Positions 54,527 to 62,611 of a DNA stretch of 64,000 bases are shown here, one piece after another. Source of the DNA: Halococcus saccharolyticus DSM 5350 (GTDB lineage: Archaea; Halobacteriota; Halobacteria; Halobacteriales; Halococcaceae); NCBI RefSeq assembly GCF_000336915.1, contig NZ_AOMD01000009.1:30003-94002 (forward strand), written 5' to 3'. The first letter of the stretch is position 1, and each line of letters opens with the position of its first letter. The translations under genes and the position numbers were made by a program. The notes beneath the pieces are model-generated. The model ran no database searches, was not told where the DNA came from, and worked only from the letters and a program-made list of their open reading frames with translations.

Positions 54527-56109
54527 GCGGCGCGGACCGGACGCCCGCGAATGCGCCCGACGTCTGCGTGATCGGGGCGGGCCCGGCGGGCGCGCTCTGT
54601 TCCCACCGGCTCGCCGAGCGCGGTCACGACGTCGTGATTCTGGAGGCCGGGCCCCGGTTCTCGTTCGAGGACCGCCCCGAGCGAATGGAGCGCACGATCC
54701 GTCCGGGAAAGGACGACCGAAGCGTCTGGGATATGGGCGGCGAGCGCGACGCCTACGTCTCGACCGGTCCGCGGCCGTACCCACTGAACCGCTCGCGGGT
54801 GAAAGGCGTCGGCGGGACGAGTCTCCACTGGCAGGGGATGGTGATGCGGCTCCATGAGGCCGACTTCAAGCGGGGGAGTCGCGACGGCGTCGCCGCGGAC
54901 TGGCCGCTCTCCTACGAGGATCTCCGACCGTACTACGCGGCCACCGAGCGCGCGTTCGGCGTGGCGGGGGCCGCCGACAACCCGTTCGCGCCGCCGCGCG
55001 AGGAGCCGTATCCCCTCCCCGCCTTTCCGCCCTCCTACAGCGACTCGATTTTCGCCGAGGCGTGCGAAGAACTCGAAATCACCACCCACTCGGTGGGGAA
55101 CGCGCGCAACTCCGAGCCCTACGACGGACGGTCGGCCTGCGTCGGATACGGTACCTGCAAACCCGTCTGCGCCTCAGGCGCGAAGTACGACGCGACCGTC
55201 CACGTCCGAAAGGCCGAGGCGGCGGGCGCACGCGTGATCGACCGCGCGCCGGTTCAGCGCCTCGAAACCGATGGAGAGGGGCGAGTGACGCGCGCGGTGT
55301 ACGCGACGCCAGACGGCGAACACGCTCAAGAGGCTCGTCGGTTCGTGATCGCCTGCGGTGGGATCGAAACCCCTCGCCTGCTCCTGCTTTCGGACTCGCC
55401 CAACCACCCCGACGGACTCGCCAATTCGAGCGGGCTCGTGGGCCGATACTTCACCGAACACTGTTTCGCGGGCGTCGGCGGCCGGCTCAACCGCCGGACC
55501 CGCCAGAAGCACGTCGGGTTCAACACCACCGAGAGCCACCAGTTCTACGATCTGGACGGTTACAACCCGATCAAACTCGAGTTCTTCAACTACGCTGGGC
55601 CGTCGCCCGTCGAGACGGCGCTCTCGGGGGACGAGTGGGGCGACGCGCTCCTCGATTCCCTCCGGGACGCCTACGGCACCCACGTCACGGTCGGCGGACT
55701 GGTCGGCCAACTACCCCGGAAGGAAAACCGCGTGACGCTCGACCGCTCGACCACCGACGATCACGGCAACCCGGTACCGGATGTCCGGTGGTCGATCGGC
55801 GAGCACACGAAGCGAACTATTCGGCGGGCCAACGAGATCCAGCGGTCGATCCTCGACGAACTCGGGGCCACGATCGAGTGGACCGTCGGTCCCGAAAACA
55901 CCGGCCCGGCGTTCCATCATATGGGAACAACGCGGATGGGGACCGATCCGGCATCGAGCGTCGTGAACCCCGAACTCCGGACCCACGACGTCGAAAACCT
56001 CCACATCGCCTCCAGCAGTGTGTTCGTCACTGGCGGCGCGATGAACCCCACGCTCACCATCGCCGCGCTCGCGCTGAAGGCGGCCGACCACGTCGATACG
56101 GCGCTCTAA
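54523..56109 (+). CDS. GMC-family flavin oxidoreductase (sugar/alcohol dehydrogenase)
   Basis: The 528-residue FAD enzyme opens with VCVIGAGPAGALCSHRLAERGHDVVILEAG (FAD-binding Rossmann fold) and has GVGGTSLHWQGMVMRL, the FAD-contacting loop. Three Cys lie in GYGTCKPVCASGA (residues about 212-224). The C-terminal GMC part has HHMGTTRMGTDPASSVVN, with the active-site His, and SSVFVTGGAMNPTLTIAALALKAADHV. It lacks its own signal; with the Tat small subunit it would be exported as a complex and oxidise an extracellular sugar or alcohol. Translation is coupled to the small subunit gene. Confidence 0.9.
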   Translation: MSGADRTPANAPDVCVIGAGPAGALCSHRLAERGHDVVILEAGPRFSFEDRPERMERTIRPGKDDRSVWDMGGERDAYVSTGPRPYPLNRSRVKGVGGTSLHWQGMVMRLHEADFKRGSRDGVAADWPLSYEDLRPYYAATERAFGVAGAADNPFAPPREEPYPLPAFPPSYSDSIFAEACEELEITTHSVGNARNSEPYDGRSACVGYGTCKPVCASGAKYDATVHVRKAEAAGARVIDRAPVQRLETDGEGRVTRAVYATPDGEHAQEARRFVIACGGIETPRLLLLSDSPNHPDGLANSSGLVGRYFTEHCFAGVGGRLNRRTRQKHVGFNTTESHQFYDLDGYNPIKLEFFNYAGPSPVETALSGDEWGDALLDSLRDAYGTHVTVGGLVGQLPRKENRVTLDRSTTDDHGNPVPDVRWSIGEHTKRTIRRANEIQRSILDELGATIEWTVGPENTGPAFHHMGTTRMGTDPASSVVNPELRTHDVENLHIASSSVFVTGGAMNPTLTIAALALKAADHVDTAL

Positions 56110-56345
56110 GGGACAGTGTGGTGGCAGTGCGGCGATCAGCGGCCGTTTCGGGACAACGCTTTTATCCCTGGTTCCTGAGAGTGATTACAGAGGTCGACCG
56201 ATGACCACCCTATTCGTCTTCTGACCGGGCCGCCGTTTCCCGACCCATCGCTGGTTCGACAGCGTCGGCTGGCGGCTCCGTCATCAAGCGCTCGGTGATC
56301 ACCGAGCCGGCCGCATCGTCCACGGACGACACACCACTACCACAC

Positions 56346-57635
56346 ATGACAGCTACGAACGCAATCGTTGTACAGCGCGTCGATAGCGGCACGCCCGCGA
56401 CCGACGAAATCCGAGCGCTCGCCGCAGCCGCCGGCTATACGATCGTCGACGAGGTGACGCAGGTTCGAGCCGAGGATCCCGGTACACATCTCGGACAGGG
56501 GAAGGTCGAACAGCTCGCAGATCGGGTCGCCAAAACGGGGGCCGAGATCGCTATCGTCGACGGCGAACTCACACCAGCACAGAACCACGGGATTCGAGCG
56601 GCGCTGCCGGACGGGACCCGCGTCCACGATCGCTATCGACTGGTCCTCGACGTGTTCGGCGACCAGGCGGGGACGAGGCGAGCACAGCTCCAGGTCGAAC
56701 TGGCGCGACTCCGCTACGAACTCCCACGGATGCGTGAATCGGCAGACGAGGGATGGTTCAACAAACGCGTCGAGAAGGGATCGCCGCTGTACGACGCCGA
56801 AGATCGGATCGATCGGCTCGAAACCAAACTCGACGAACTCCCCGATCCCGCGGCGGAGTTCCGCAAGCGCCGGCGCGAGGAGGGATTCGACCTCGTGACG
56901 ATCGCGGGCTACACCAACGCTGGCAAGTCGACGTTGCTCCACCGCCTCGCGGACGAGTTGACACTCGCGGACATCGAACCGGACCACGCGGACCGCGACG
57001 CGACGGCGGCGGTCGAGGATCGGCTGTTCAAGACGCTCGAAACCACCACGCGCCGGGCGACGCTCGGCGGGCGTCCCGTCCTACTGACCGACACGGTCGG
57101 GTTCGTCGCGGACCTGCCCCACTGGCTGGTCGAGTCGTTCAGCGCGACGCTCTCGGAGGCTGCGGCGGCCGATCGCGTGGTGCTGGTCGCGGATTCGAGC
57201 GATCCCCCCGACGAACTCCGCGAGAAACTCCGCGTCTCGCTCGACGTGCTCGATGCGCAGGACGTTCCACGCGAGGCGGTCGTGACCGCACTCAACAAGG
57301 TCGATCTGCTCAACGATGAGGAGCGCGAGCGTCGGCTGGCGGCCGCGGCCGACATCGCCCCGTCACCGCTGCCGATCAGCGTCCGGGAGGGAACGAACCT
57401 CGATCGACTCGTGGCGCGGATCGAGGACGAATTGCCGACTGAACGCACCACGGTCGAGATGGAAAACGTCGACGAGGCGATGAGCGTCGTTTCGTGGCTC
57501 TACGACCACGCGAACGTCGCGGACGTGAGCTATGGATCGGCAGGCGATCAGGTCACGGTCACGTTCGCGGCGCGGCCGTCGATCGTCGAGCAGGCGCGAG
57601 CCAAAGCAGCGGCCGTCGGCGGCGTCGACGGCTGA
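56346..57635 (+). CDS. hflX: GTPase HflX
   Basis: The 429-residue protein is a ribosome-associated GTPase that splits stalled ribosomes. An N-terminal HflX domain (residues 1-180, with TIVDEVTQVRAEDPGTHLGQGKVEQL and the conserved LQVELARLRYELPRM helix) leads to the G domain: G1 GYTNAGKSTLL (about 189-199), G3 DTVGFVADLP and G4 NKVD. The last 60 residues are the C-terminal domain. ATG 56346 gives MTATNAIVVQRVD; the in-frame start at 56295 is less likely. It is preceded by a gap of 236 bases with an AT-rich part around 56160. Confidence 0.92.
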   Translation: MTATNAIVVQRVDSGTPATDEIRALAAAAGYTIVDEVTQVRAEDPGTHLGQGKVEQLADRVAKTGAEIAIVDGELTPAQNHGIRAALPDGTRVHDRYRLVLDVFGDQAGTRRAQLQVELARLRYELPRMRESADEGWFNKRVEKGSPLYDAEDRIDRLETKLDELPDPAAEFRKRRREEGFDLVTIAGYTNAGKSTLLHRLADELTLADIEPDHADRDATAAVEDRLFKTLETTTRRATLGGRPVLLTDTVGFVADLPHWLVESFSATLSEAAAADRVVLVADSSDPPDELREKLRVSLDVLDAQDVPREAVVTALNKVDLLNDEERERRLAAAADIAPSPLPISVREGTNLDRLVARIEDELPTERTTVEMENVDEAMSVVSWLYDHANVADVSYGSAGDQVTVTFAARPSIVEQARAKAAAVGGVDG

Positions 57636-57686
57636 TCCTCGACGAAAGCGTGTGATCGGCGACGAGATGGGAGCAGGACGGCTGGC

Positions 57687-58949
57687 TCACGTGCCGCCGT
57701 AGACCGGAAAGAGTTCGAACAGCACGAACGAGGCGGCCGCCGACAGCGACGGCGTCATGATCCAGAGCATGACCACGCGTCCCGTCGTCGCGGGATCGAA
57801 CAGGTCGTTCGCGGCGAGTTCGTCGGGTTCCTCCTCGCCGATTCCTGGCACACCACCTGCACCAGCGACGTCACCGTTCGCGGTATCTCCGGTGACGTCA
57901 CCAGCCACGTCGCCGGCAGTAGTTCCGGTGGCCGTATCGTCGGCGGCGAGTGCGTTCGTCGAGATGGTCGTCGTCTCCTCGCTGCCCTGGATGGCGGCCG
58001 TCGCCGCGCTGGCGACGGTCGTCGTGCGGGTCGCCCGACCCCAGCCGAGCCCCACGATACACATCGTCGCGCTGACCGCGAGACTCGCCGGAATCCCGAA
58101 CTCGGAGAGTACGGTGATGATCGTCGCACTCACGATGGCGACCACGAGCGACGCGAGCAGCGGAAGGTCGGTGAGATCGTTGCCGACGGTGTCGAGGGTG
58201 CGTCGCGCGATCGTGAACGAGCCGAGACCGATGGCCGCCGCCGCGAGGACGACGCCCTGAGTGATACTGATCGCCCCGCCGCCGACGAGCGGCGCGACCG
58301 CGTTCGCGGTGTTCGACGCGCCCGCGCTGAACGCCATATAACAGCTGATCGCGAGCACGATCGCGCTCCAAAACCCCTCCTTCCGGCTGGTGTCCTCGGC
58401 AAGGTGTGGGATCGGAACTGAACCCGATCGATCGAGCACGAACAGCGCGCCGTCGGAGCGGTCGATCCCGAACCACGCGTCGAGATAGGGGTAGAGGTAG
58501 CGCCCGACGACCGCGCAGATCCAGAAGGCGAGTACCGGGGCGACGATCCACGCCGAGACGATCTCGAACATTACGGCGTAATCGAGGCTTCCACTCGCCA
58601 CACCGAGCCCGGCGATCGCGCCGACTGCGGTCATCGAGGTCGAGGCTGGTACTCCAAAGAGGTTCGAGATAAGCAGGGCAAGCCCGACGAAAAAGAGCAC
58701 GCCGACGCTCGCCGCGAGTGTGAACTGATCGGCGGGGACGATCCGACCGCCCATCGTCTCGATGACCTCCGTCCCGACCGTCGCCCCACCGAGCAACGCA
58801 AACCCCGTAAACAGCGCGGCAGCGCCGGTCTTCGAAACGAGTCGACTCCCCACCGCGGGACCGAACGCGACTCCTGTCGAGGAACCACCGATGTTGAAGC
58901 CGACGAAGACCGCGACCGCGAGACCAATGATAAGAACGGCAGTAACCAT
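57687..58949 (-). CDS. Inorganic phosphate transporter, PiT family
   Basis: The 420-residue membrane protein has about ten helices in two inverted halves. The PiT signatures are FVGFNIGGSSTGVAFGPAVGSRLV near the N-terminus and FSAGASNTANAVAPLVGGG in the middle (about 207-225), the GANDxAN-type pattern. A cytoplasmic acidic loop (about 315-390, Thr/Ala/Gly-rich with TTISTNAL and DVAGDVTGDTA) is long for the family. It would import phosphate with a cation. It is convergent with hflX and divergent from hisC. Confidence 0.9.
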   Translation of the reverse strand: MVTAVLIIGLAVAVFVGFNIGGSSTGVAFGPAVGSRLVSKTGAAALFTGFALLGGATVGTEVIETMGGRIVPADQFTLAASVGVLFFVGLALLISNLFGVPASTSMTAVGAIAGLGVASGSLDYAVMFEIVSAWIVAPVLAFWICAVVGRYLYPYLDAWFGIDRSDGALFVLDRSGSVPIPHLAEDTSRKEGFWSAIVLAISCYMAFSAGASNTANAVAPLVGGGAISITQGVVLAAAAIGLGSFTIARRTLDTVGNDLTDLPLLASLVVAIVSATIITVLSEFGIPASLAVSATMCIVGLGWGRATRTTTVASAATAAIQGSEETTTISTNALAADDTATGTTAGDVAGDVTGDTANGDVAGAGGVPGIGEEEPDELAANDLFDPATTGRVVMLWIMTPSLSAAASFVLFELFPVYGGT

Positions 58950-59115
58950 GAATAACTTATCGGGACCTTCTGACTAAATAGTGCCGCTTTCGACCGACGC
59001 CCGCACCCGCCTTCGTGATCGTCACGTCTGCCGCAGTCGTCGCATCACCCGAACGCATTCGATCGCGGGCTGACCGTGTGAGCACGCTTAAGCCCCGGCG
59101 ACTGCTCGTCCCGGT

Positions 59116-60207
59116 ATGCAGACACGCGATCTCTCCGAGCACGCCGTCTACAGGGCCGGCGAGGGGAGTGAGGAGGTCGCACGCGAGCTGGGACTCGATC
59201 CCGACGACCTCGTGAAACTCTCCTCGAACGAGAACCCGCTCGGTCCGAGTCCGGCAGCGATGACGGCGATCCGCGAGGCCGCAAGCGAGGTCCACGTCTA
59301 TCCCAAATCGGCTCACACCGATCTCGTCGCCGCGATCGCCGATCAGTGGGAGCTCACGCCGAGCCAGGTGTGGCTCGCCAACGGCGGCGACGGCGCGCTG
59401 GATTATCTCTCGCGCGCGTTACTCGATCCCGGCGCGGCGGTGCTCGTGCCCGAACCCGGCTTCGCCTACTACGGAATGAGCGCGCGCTATCACCACGGCC
59501 GAGTCCGTTCGTACTCGCTCCGGGCCGAGGAGGGATTCACCCAGAGCGCCGACGCGGTGCTCGACGTCTACGACGGCGAGCGCATCGTCTACCTCACCAG
59601 CCCGCACAACCCGACCGGCACAGTCGTCGACCTCGCAGACGTCGAACGGATCGCCGAGGAAACGAACGAGGACACACTCGTGGTCGTCGACGAGGCGTAC
59701 GGCGAGTTCGCCGAGACGCCGAGCGCCGTCCGACTGGTCGAAGGACGCGAGGGATGGGATGCCCGCGAGGACGTCGCAGTGCTCCGCACCTTCTCGAAGG
59801 CCTACGGTCTCGCAGGGCTCCGGCTGGGGTACGCTGTCGTGCCCGAGCCGTGGGCCGGCGCGTACGCCCGGGTGAACACGCCGTTCGCGGCGAGCACGGT
59901 CGCCTGTCGCGCCGGCCTCGCCGCGCTCGACGACCGCGAACACGTCGAACGAACGGTCGAGAGCGCCGTGTGGGCACGCGAGTATCTCGAAAGCGAACTC
60001 GATACCAAGACCCACGAAAGCGAGGGTAACTTCGTACTCGCCAAGGTGAGCGACGCAACCGCAGTCGCCGAGGCGGCCCAGCGACGGGGCGTGATCGTCC
60101 GGGACTGTACGAGCTTCGGTCTCCCCGAATGTGTCCGGGTCTCGTGTGGAACCCGAGAAGAGACCGAACGCGCAGTCTCCGTGCTGAACGAGGTGCTTGC
60201 GGGGTGA
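59116..60207 (+). CDS. hisC: Histidinol-phosphate aminotransferase
   Basis: The 363-residue PLP-dependent fold-type I enzyme converts imidazole acetol phosphate to histidinol phosphate. LSSNENPLGPSPAAM and WLANGGDGALDYLSRALLDPG lie in the N-terminal domain, and LTSPHNPTGTVVDL in the middle. The Schiff-base Lys is K228 in RTFSKAYGLAGLRLG. Its stop overlaps the start of the following nucleotide kinase gene as GTGA, giving a coupled pair found in haloarchaea. Closely related aromatic aminotransferases cannot be fully excluded. Confidence 0.9.
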   Translation: MQTRDLSEHAVYRAGEGSEEVARELGLDPDDLVKLSSNENPLGPSPAAMTAIREAASEVHVYPKSAHTDLVAAIADQWELTPSQVWLANGGDGALDYLSRALLDPGAAVLVPEPGFAYYGMSARYHHGRVRSYSLRAEEGFTQSADAVLDVYDGERIVYLTSPHNPTGTVVDLADVERIAEETNEDTLVVVDEAYGEFAETPSAVRLVEGREGWDAREDVAVLRTFSKAYGLAGLRLGYAVVPEPWAGAYARVNTPFAASTVACRAGLAALDDREHVERTVESAVWAREYLESELDTKTHESEGNFVLAKVSDATAVAEAAQRRGVIVRDCTSFGLPECVRVSCGTREETERAVSVLNEVLAG

Positions 60208-60767
60208 GAGTCGCCGTCACCGGAACGCCGGGCTCCGGCAAGACGACCGCGACCGATCGGCTCGCCGCACGCGACGACGGCAGCAACGCCGACGACTCTG
60301 GCGGTGTCGAGGGAACTCTCGATCTCGTCCACCTGAACGAGGTCATCCGCGAGGAGGGGCTGTCGACCGGGACCGACGCCGATCGCGACAGCCTCGTGGC
60401 GGACCTCGATGGCGTCGAGGCCTGGCTCGACGACCGCCAGACCACCGCCGACATCGCCCTCGTCGAATCCCATCTTGCCCACTGGCTCAACGCCGATCGC
60501 GTGGTCGTGCTCCGGTGTCATCCCGCCGAACTCGAAGATCGGCTCGCCGCCCGCGGGGAGCCCGACGCCACCATCACGGAGAACGCCGAAAGCGAGGCGC
60601 TCGACGTGATCCTCGGCGAGGCGGTCGAGCGCCACAGCCGCGACGCGGTGTACGAGATCGACGCGACCGATCGCGCTCCCGAGGATGTCGCCAGCGAAAT
60701 TCGGGCCGTCATCGCCGGCGAGCGTGAACCGAGCGCCGGAACCGTCTCGTTCGTCGAGTACCTCTGA
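60204..60767 (+). CDS. Adenylate-kinase-like NTPase (Fap7 family)
   Basis: The 187-residue protein has the P-loop VAVTGTPGSGKTT near residue 9, then DLVHLNEVIREEGLSTGTDADRDS and LVESHLAHWLNADRVVVLRCHPAELEDRLAARGE. The short lid and RCHPAELEDRL pattern are those of the archaeal Fap7/AK6 family, which acts in ribosomal subunit maturation and as an atypical adenylate kinase. GTG 60204 overlaps the hisC stop. It is followed by a CDP-alcohol transferase gene 18 bases on. Confidence 0.87.
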   Translation: MRVAVTGTPGSGKTTATDRLAARDDGSNADDSGGVEGTLDLVHLNEVIREEGLSTGTDADRDSLVADLDGVEAWLDDRQTTADIALVESHLAHWLNADRVVVLRCHPAELEDRLAARGEPDATITENAESEALDVILGEAVERHSRDAVYEIDATDRAPEDVASEIRAVIAGEREPSAGTVSFVEYL

Positions 60768-60785
60768 TCCCATGAGTCACCAGCC

Positions 60786-61403
60786 ATGACACTCGATGGG
60801 TACCGCTCGACCGCCGACCGTCTCCTCGAACCGTTCGTCGGCCTCGCGGCCCGAGCGGGACTGACGCCGAACGTCGTGAGCGTCGTCGCGTTCGTGTTCG
60901 CGGCTGCGGCGGGGGTGGCGTACGTTCTCGCGGGCGGCGAGGCGCTGTGGTATCTCGCTGGCGCGGTCTGCGTTGGACTCAACGGCTCGCTCGATCTGCT
61001 CGACGGCGCGCTCGCGCGCCGGCTCGACACCGCCTCGCGGGCGGGCGATCTGCTCGATCACGTCCTCGACCGATACGCCGATGTCCTGCTGGTGGTCGGC
61101 CTCGCGCTCGGGATCGATCGGCCGACGCTCGGTCTCGCTGCGGTGACGGGCGTGTTGTTGACCTCGTATCTCGGTACGCAGGCTCAAGCTGTCGATCTCG
61201 ATCGGGTGTACGGCGGCCTGCTCGGGCGCGCGGATCGGCTCGCATTGATCGGGATCGTGACCGGGGTTGCGGCGTTCGTCCAGCCCACGATCGCTGGCGT
61301 CGGCCCCGTCGGTTGGCTGCTGGTCGTCTTCGCGGTCGTCGGCCATCTCACCGCGCTCCAGCGCCTCTACTACGCATTGCGGGCGCTCGCTGCCGAGGAG
61401 TGA
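60786..61403 (+). CDS. CDP-alcohol phosphatidyltransferase (archaetidyltransferase-like)
   Basis: The 205-residue integral membrane enzyme joins a CDP-activated lipid to an alcohol in polar lipid synthesis. The family signature D-G-x2-A-R-x8-G-x3-D-x3-D is complete: LLDGALARRLDTASRAGDLLDHVLDRYAD. About six membrane helices surround it. It is probably an archaetidylinositol or archaetidylglycerol phosphate synthase, though the acceptor alcohol cannot be read. It follows the nucleotide kinase gene closely and precedes the Mbf1-like gene by 46 bases. Confidence 0.9.
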   Translation: MTLDGYRSTADRLLEPFVGLAARAGLTPNVVSVVAFVFAAAAGVAYVLAGGEALWYLAGAVCVGLNGSLDLLDGALARRLDTASRAGDLLDHVLDRYADVLLVVGLALGIDRPTLGLAAVTGVLLTSYLGTQAQAVDLDRVYGGLLGRADRLALIGIVTGVAAFVQPTIAGVGPVGWLLVVFAVVGHLTALQRLYYALRALAAEE

Positions 61404-61449
61404 GGCGGGTGGCGGACGTTTTATACGCAGGGACGGCCTCCATCGAGGC

Positions 61450-61977
61450 ATGGTCCAGTGTGAGATGTGCGGTGCGGAGACCGCTTCTCCGACGACGGTG
61501 AAGATCGAGGGCGCGGAGATCGACGTCTGCGACGACTGCGCCGAGTTCGGGACCGAAGTCCGCCAGCCCGCGTCCGAGAGCACGTCCACCAAGTACTCGA
61601 CAGGCTCGTCGGAGGACGGGGCGAGCGCGTCGTCCGGTGGGAGCGGATCGAGCGGTGGTGGCTCGACCTCGCGCGGGCCGGACATGTTCGACGACATGGA
61701 AGAGGTCGTCCAGGATTACGACGATCGCATCCGGAGCGCGCGCGAGGCCGACGGCCTCAGCCAGGAGGATCTCGCGAAGGAGCTGAACGAGAAGGCGAGC
61801 CTCATCCGGAAACTCGAACGCGGCTCGATGTTGCCGAGCGATAGCGTCCAGAGCAAGCTCGAACGCCGGCTCGATATCACGCTCACCGAGGGCGGCGTCG
61901 ATGACACCGACTGGGAGGGTGGTTCCGCGAGCGGCGAGTACACCCTCGGCGACGTGGTGCAGCGAAAGGACTCCTGA
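61450..61977 (+). CDS. Mbf1-type transcription factor (zinc ribbon plus HTH)
   Basis: The 175-residue protein has an N-terminal zinc ribbon (CEMCG...CDDCAEFG, residues 4-34), a flexible Ser/Gly-rich linker (about 40-75), and a lambda-repressor-type HTH: DYDDRIRSAREADGLSQEDLAKELNEKASLIRKLERG (about 88-125), followed by the C-terminal KLERRLDITLTE segment. This matches archaeal multiprotein bridging factor 1, which links to TBP or ribosomes. ATG 61450 gives MVQCEMCGAET. The gene closes a set of four same-strand genes. Confidence 0.92.
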   Translation: MVQCEMCGAETASPTTVKIEGAEIDVCDDCAEFGTEVRQPASESTSTKYSTGSSEDGASASSGGSGSSGGGSTSRGPDMFDDMEEVVQDYDDRIRSAREADGLSQEDLAKELNEKASLIRKLERGSMLPSDSVQSKLERRLDITLTEGGVDDTDWEGGSASGEYTLGDVVQRKDS

Positions 61978-62076
61978 CCCCGCGTTCGGCACGGGTATCG
62001 CGAACGACCACGGCTCGCAAACCGCGAATATTCTGGATAGAGACCAACAACGCCGTCGAAAGCGGTGGTACGAGCC

Positions 62077-62445
62077 TCACGCGGCTCGACGATAGAGTAA
62101 AACGAGGACGACGATCAGCACGGCCTGGACAGCCTTGTCGACGTATCCGAGCGTGCCGAAATCGGGGGCGTTCACGACGTACCACACGACGATCTGTCCG
62201 GCGACGAAGGGGATGCCGAGCACGTAGAGGAGGGTACGACGGTAGTCGTAGAGCACTCCGACGATGCCGATCCCGAACCCCACCGCTGCGACGAGGAAGC
62301 TCAACCCGAGGGGGGAATCGATGAAGCTCACACCGAGATAGAGGTGGATGACGCCGGTGATCACCGCGAGAACGATCCCGACCGACCGGAGCGGAGCGCC
62401 GGCGAGCGAGCCGATCCCGGTGTCCATATCGGTGCTTGTTCCCAT
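62077..62445 (-). CDS. Small four-helix membrane protein
   Basis: The 122-residue protein has four membrane segments (about 17-35, 42-60, 70-88 and 96-117) and a polar N-terminus MGTSTDMDTGIGSLAG. The sequence VITGVIHLYLGVSFIDSPLGLSFLVAAVGFG recalls a conserved haloarchaeal family of unknown role. ATG 62445 is favoured over longer frames that read through non-coding sequence. It is divergent from the Gfo/Idh fusion gene, leaving a promoter gap of 166 bases. Confidence 0.7.
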   Translation of the reverse strand: MGTSTDMDTGIGSLAGAPLRSVGIVLAVITGVIHLYLGVSFIDSPLGLSFLVAAVGFGIGIVGVLYDYRRTLLYVLGIPFVAGQIVVWYVVNAPDFGTLGYVDKAVQAVLIVVLVLLYRRAA

Positions 62446-62611
62446 AGTACATGTTGTGGGCCTCCGGCCCGTAAACCTATCCTTCACTCGGGCAGCGACA
62501 TCCACTGTCGCGCGGGTTCCGCGATCCTCGCCACGGCCGGGAAAAGAACGAGCTGGCGGCGGGGTTCGTGGGCGGCGAACGGCTTTTGTTGGCACATCAC
62601 TCCATGCTATC

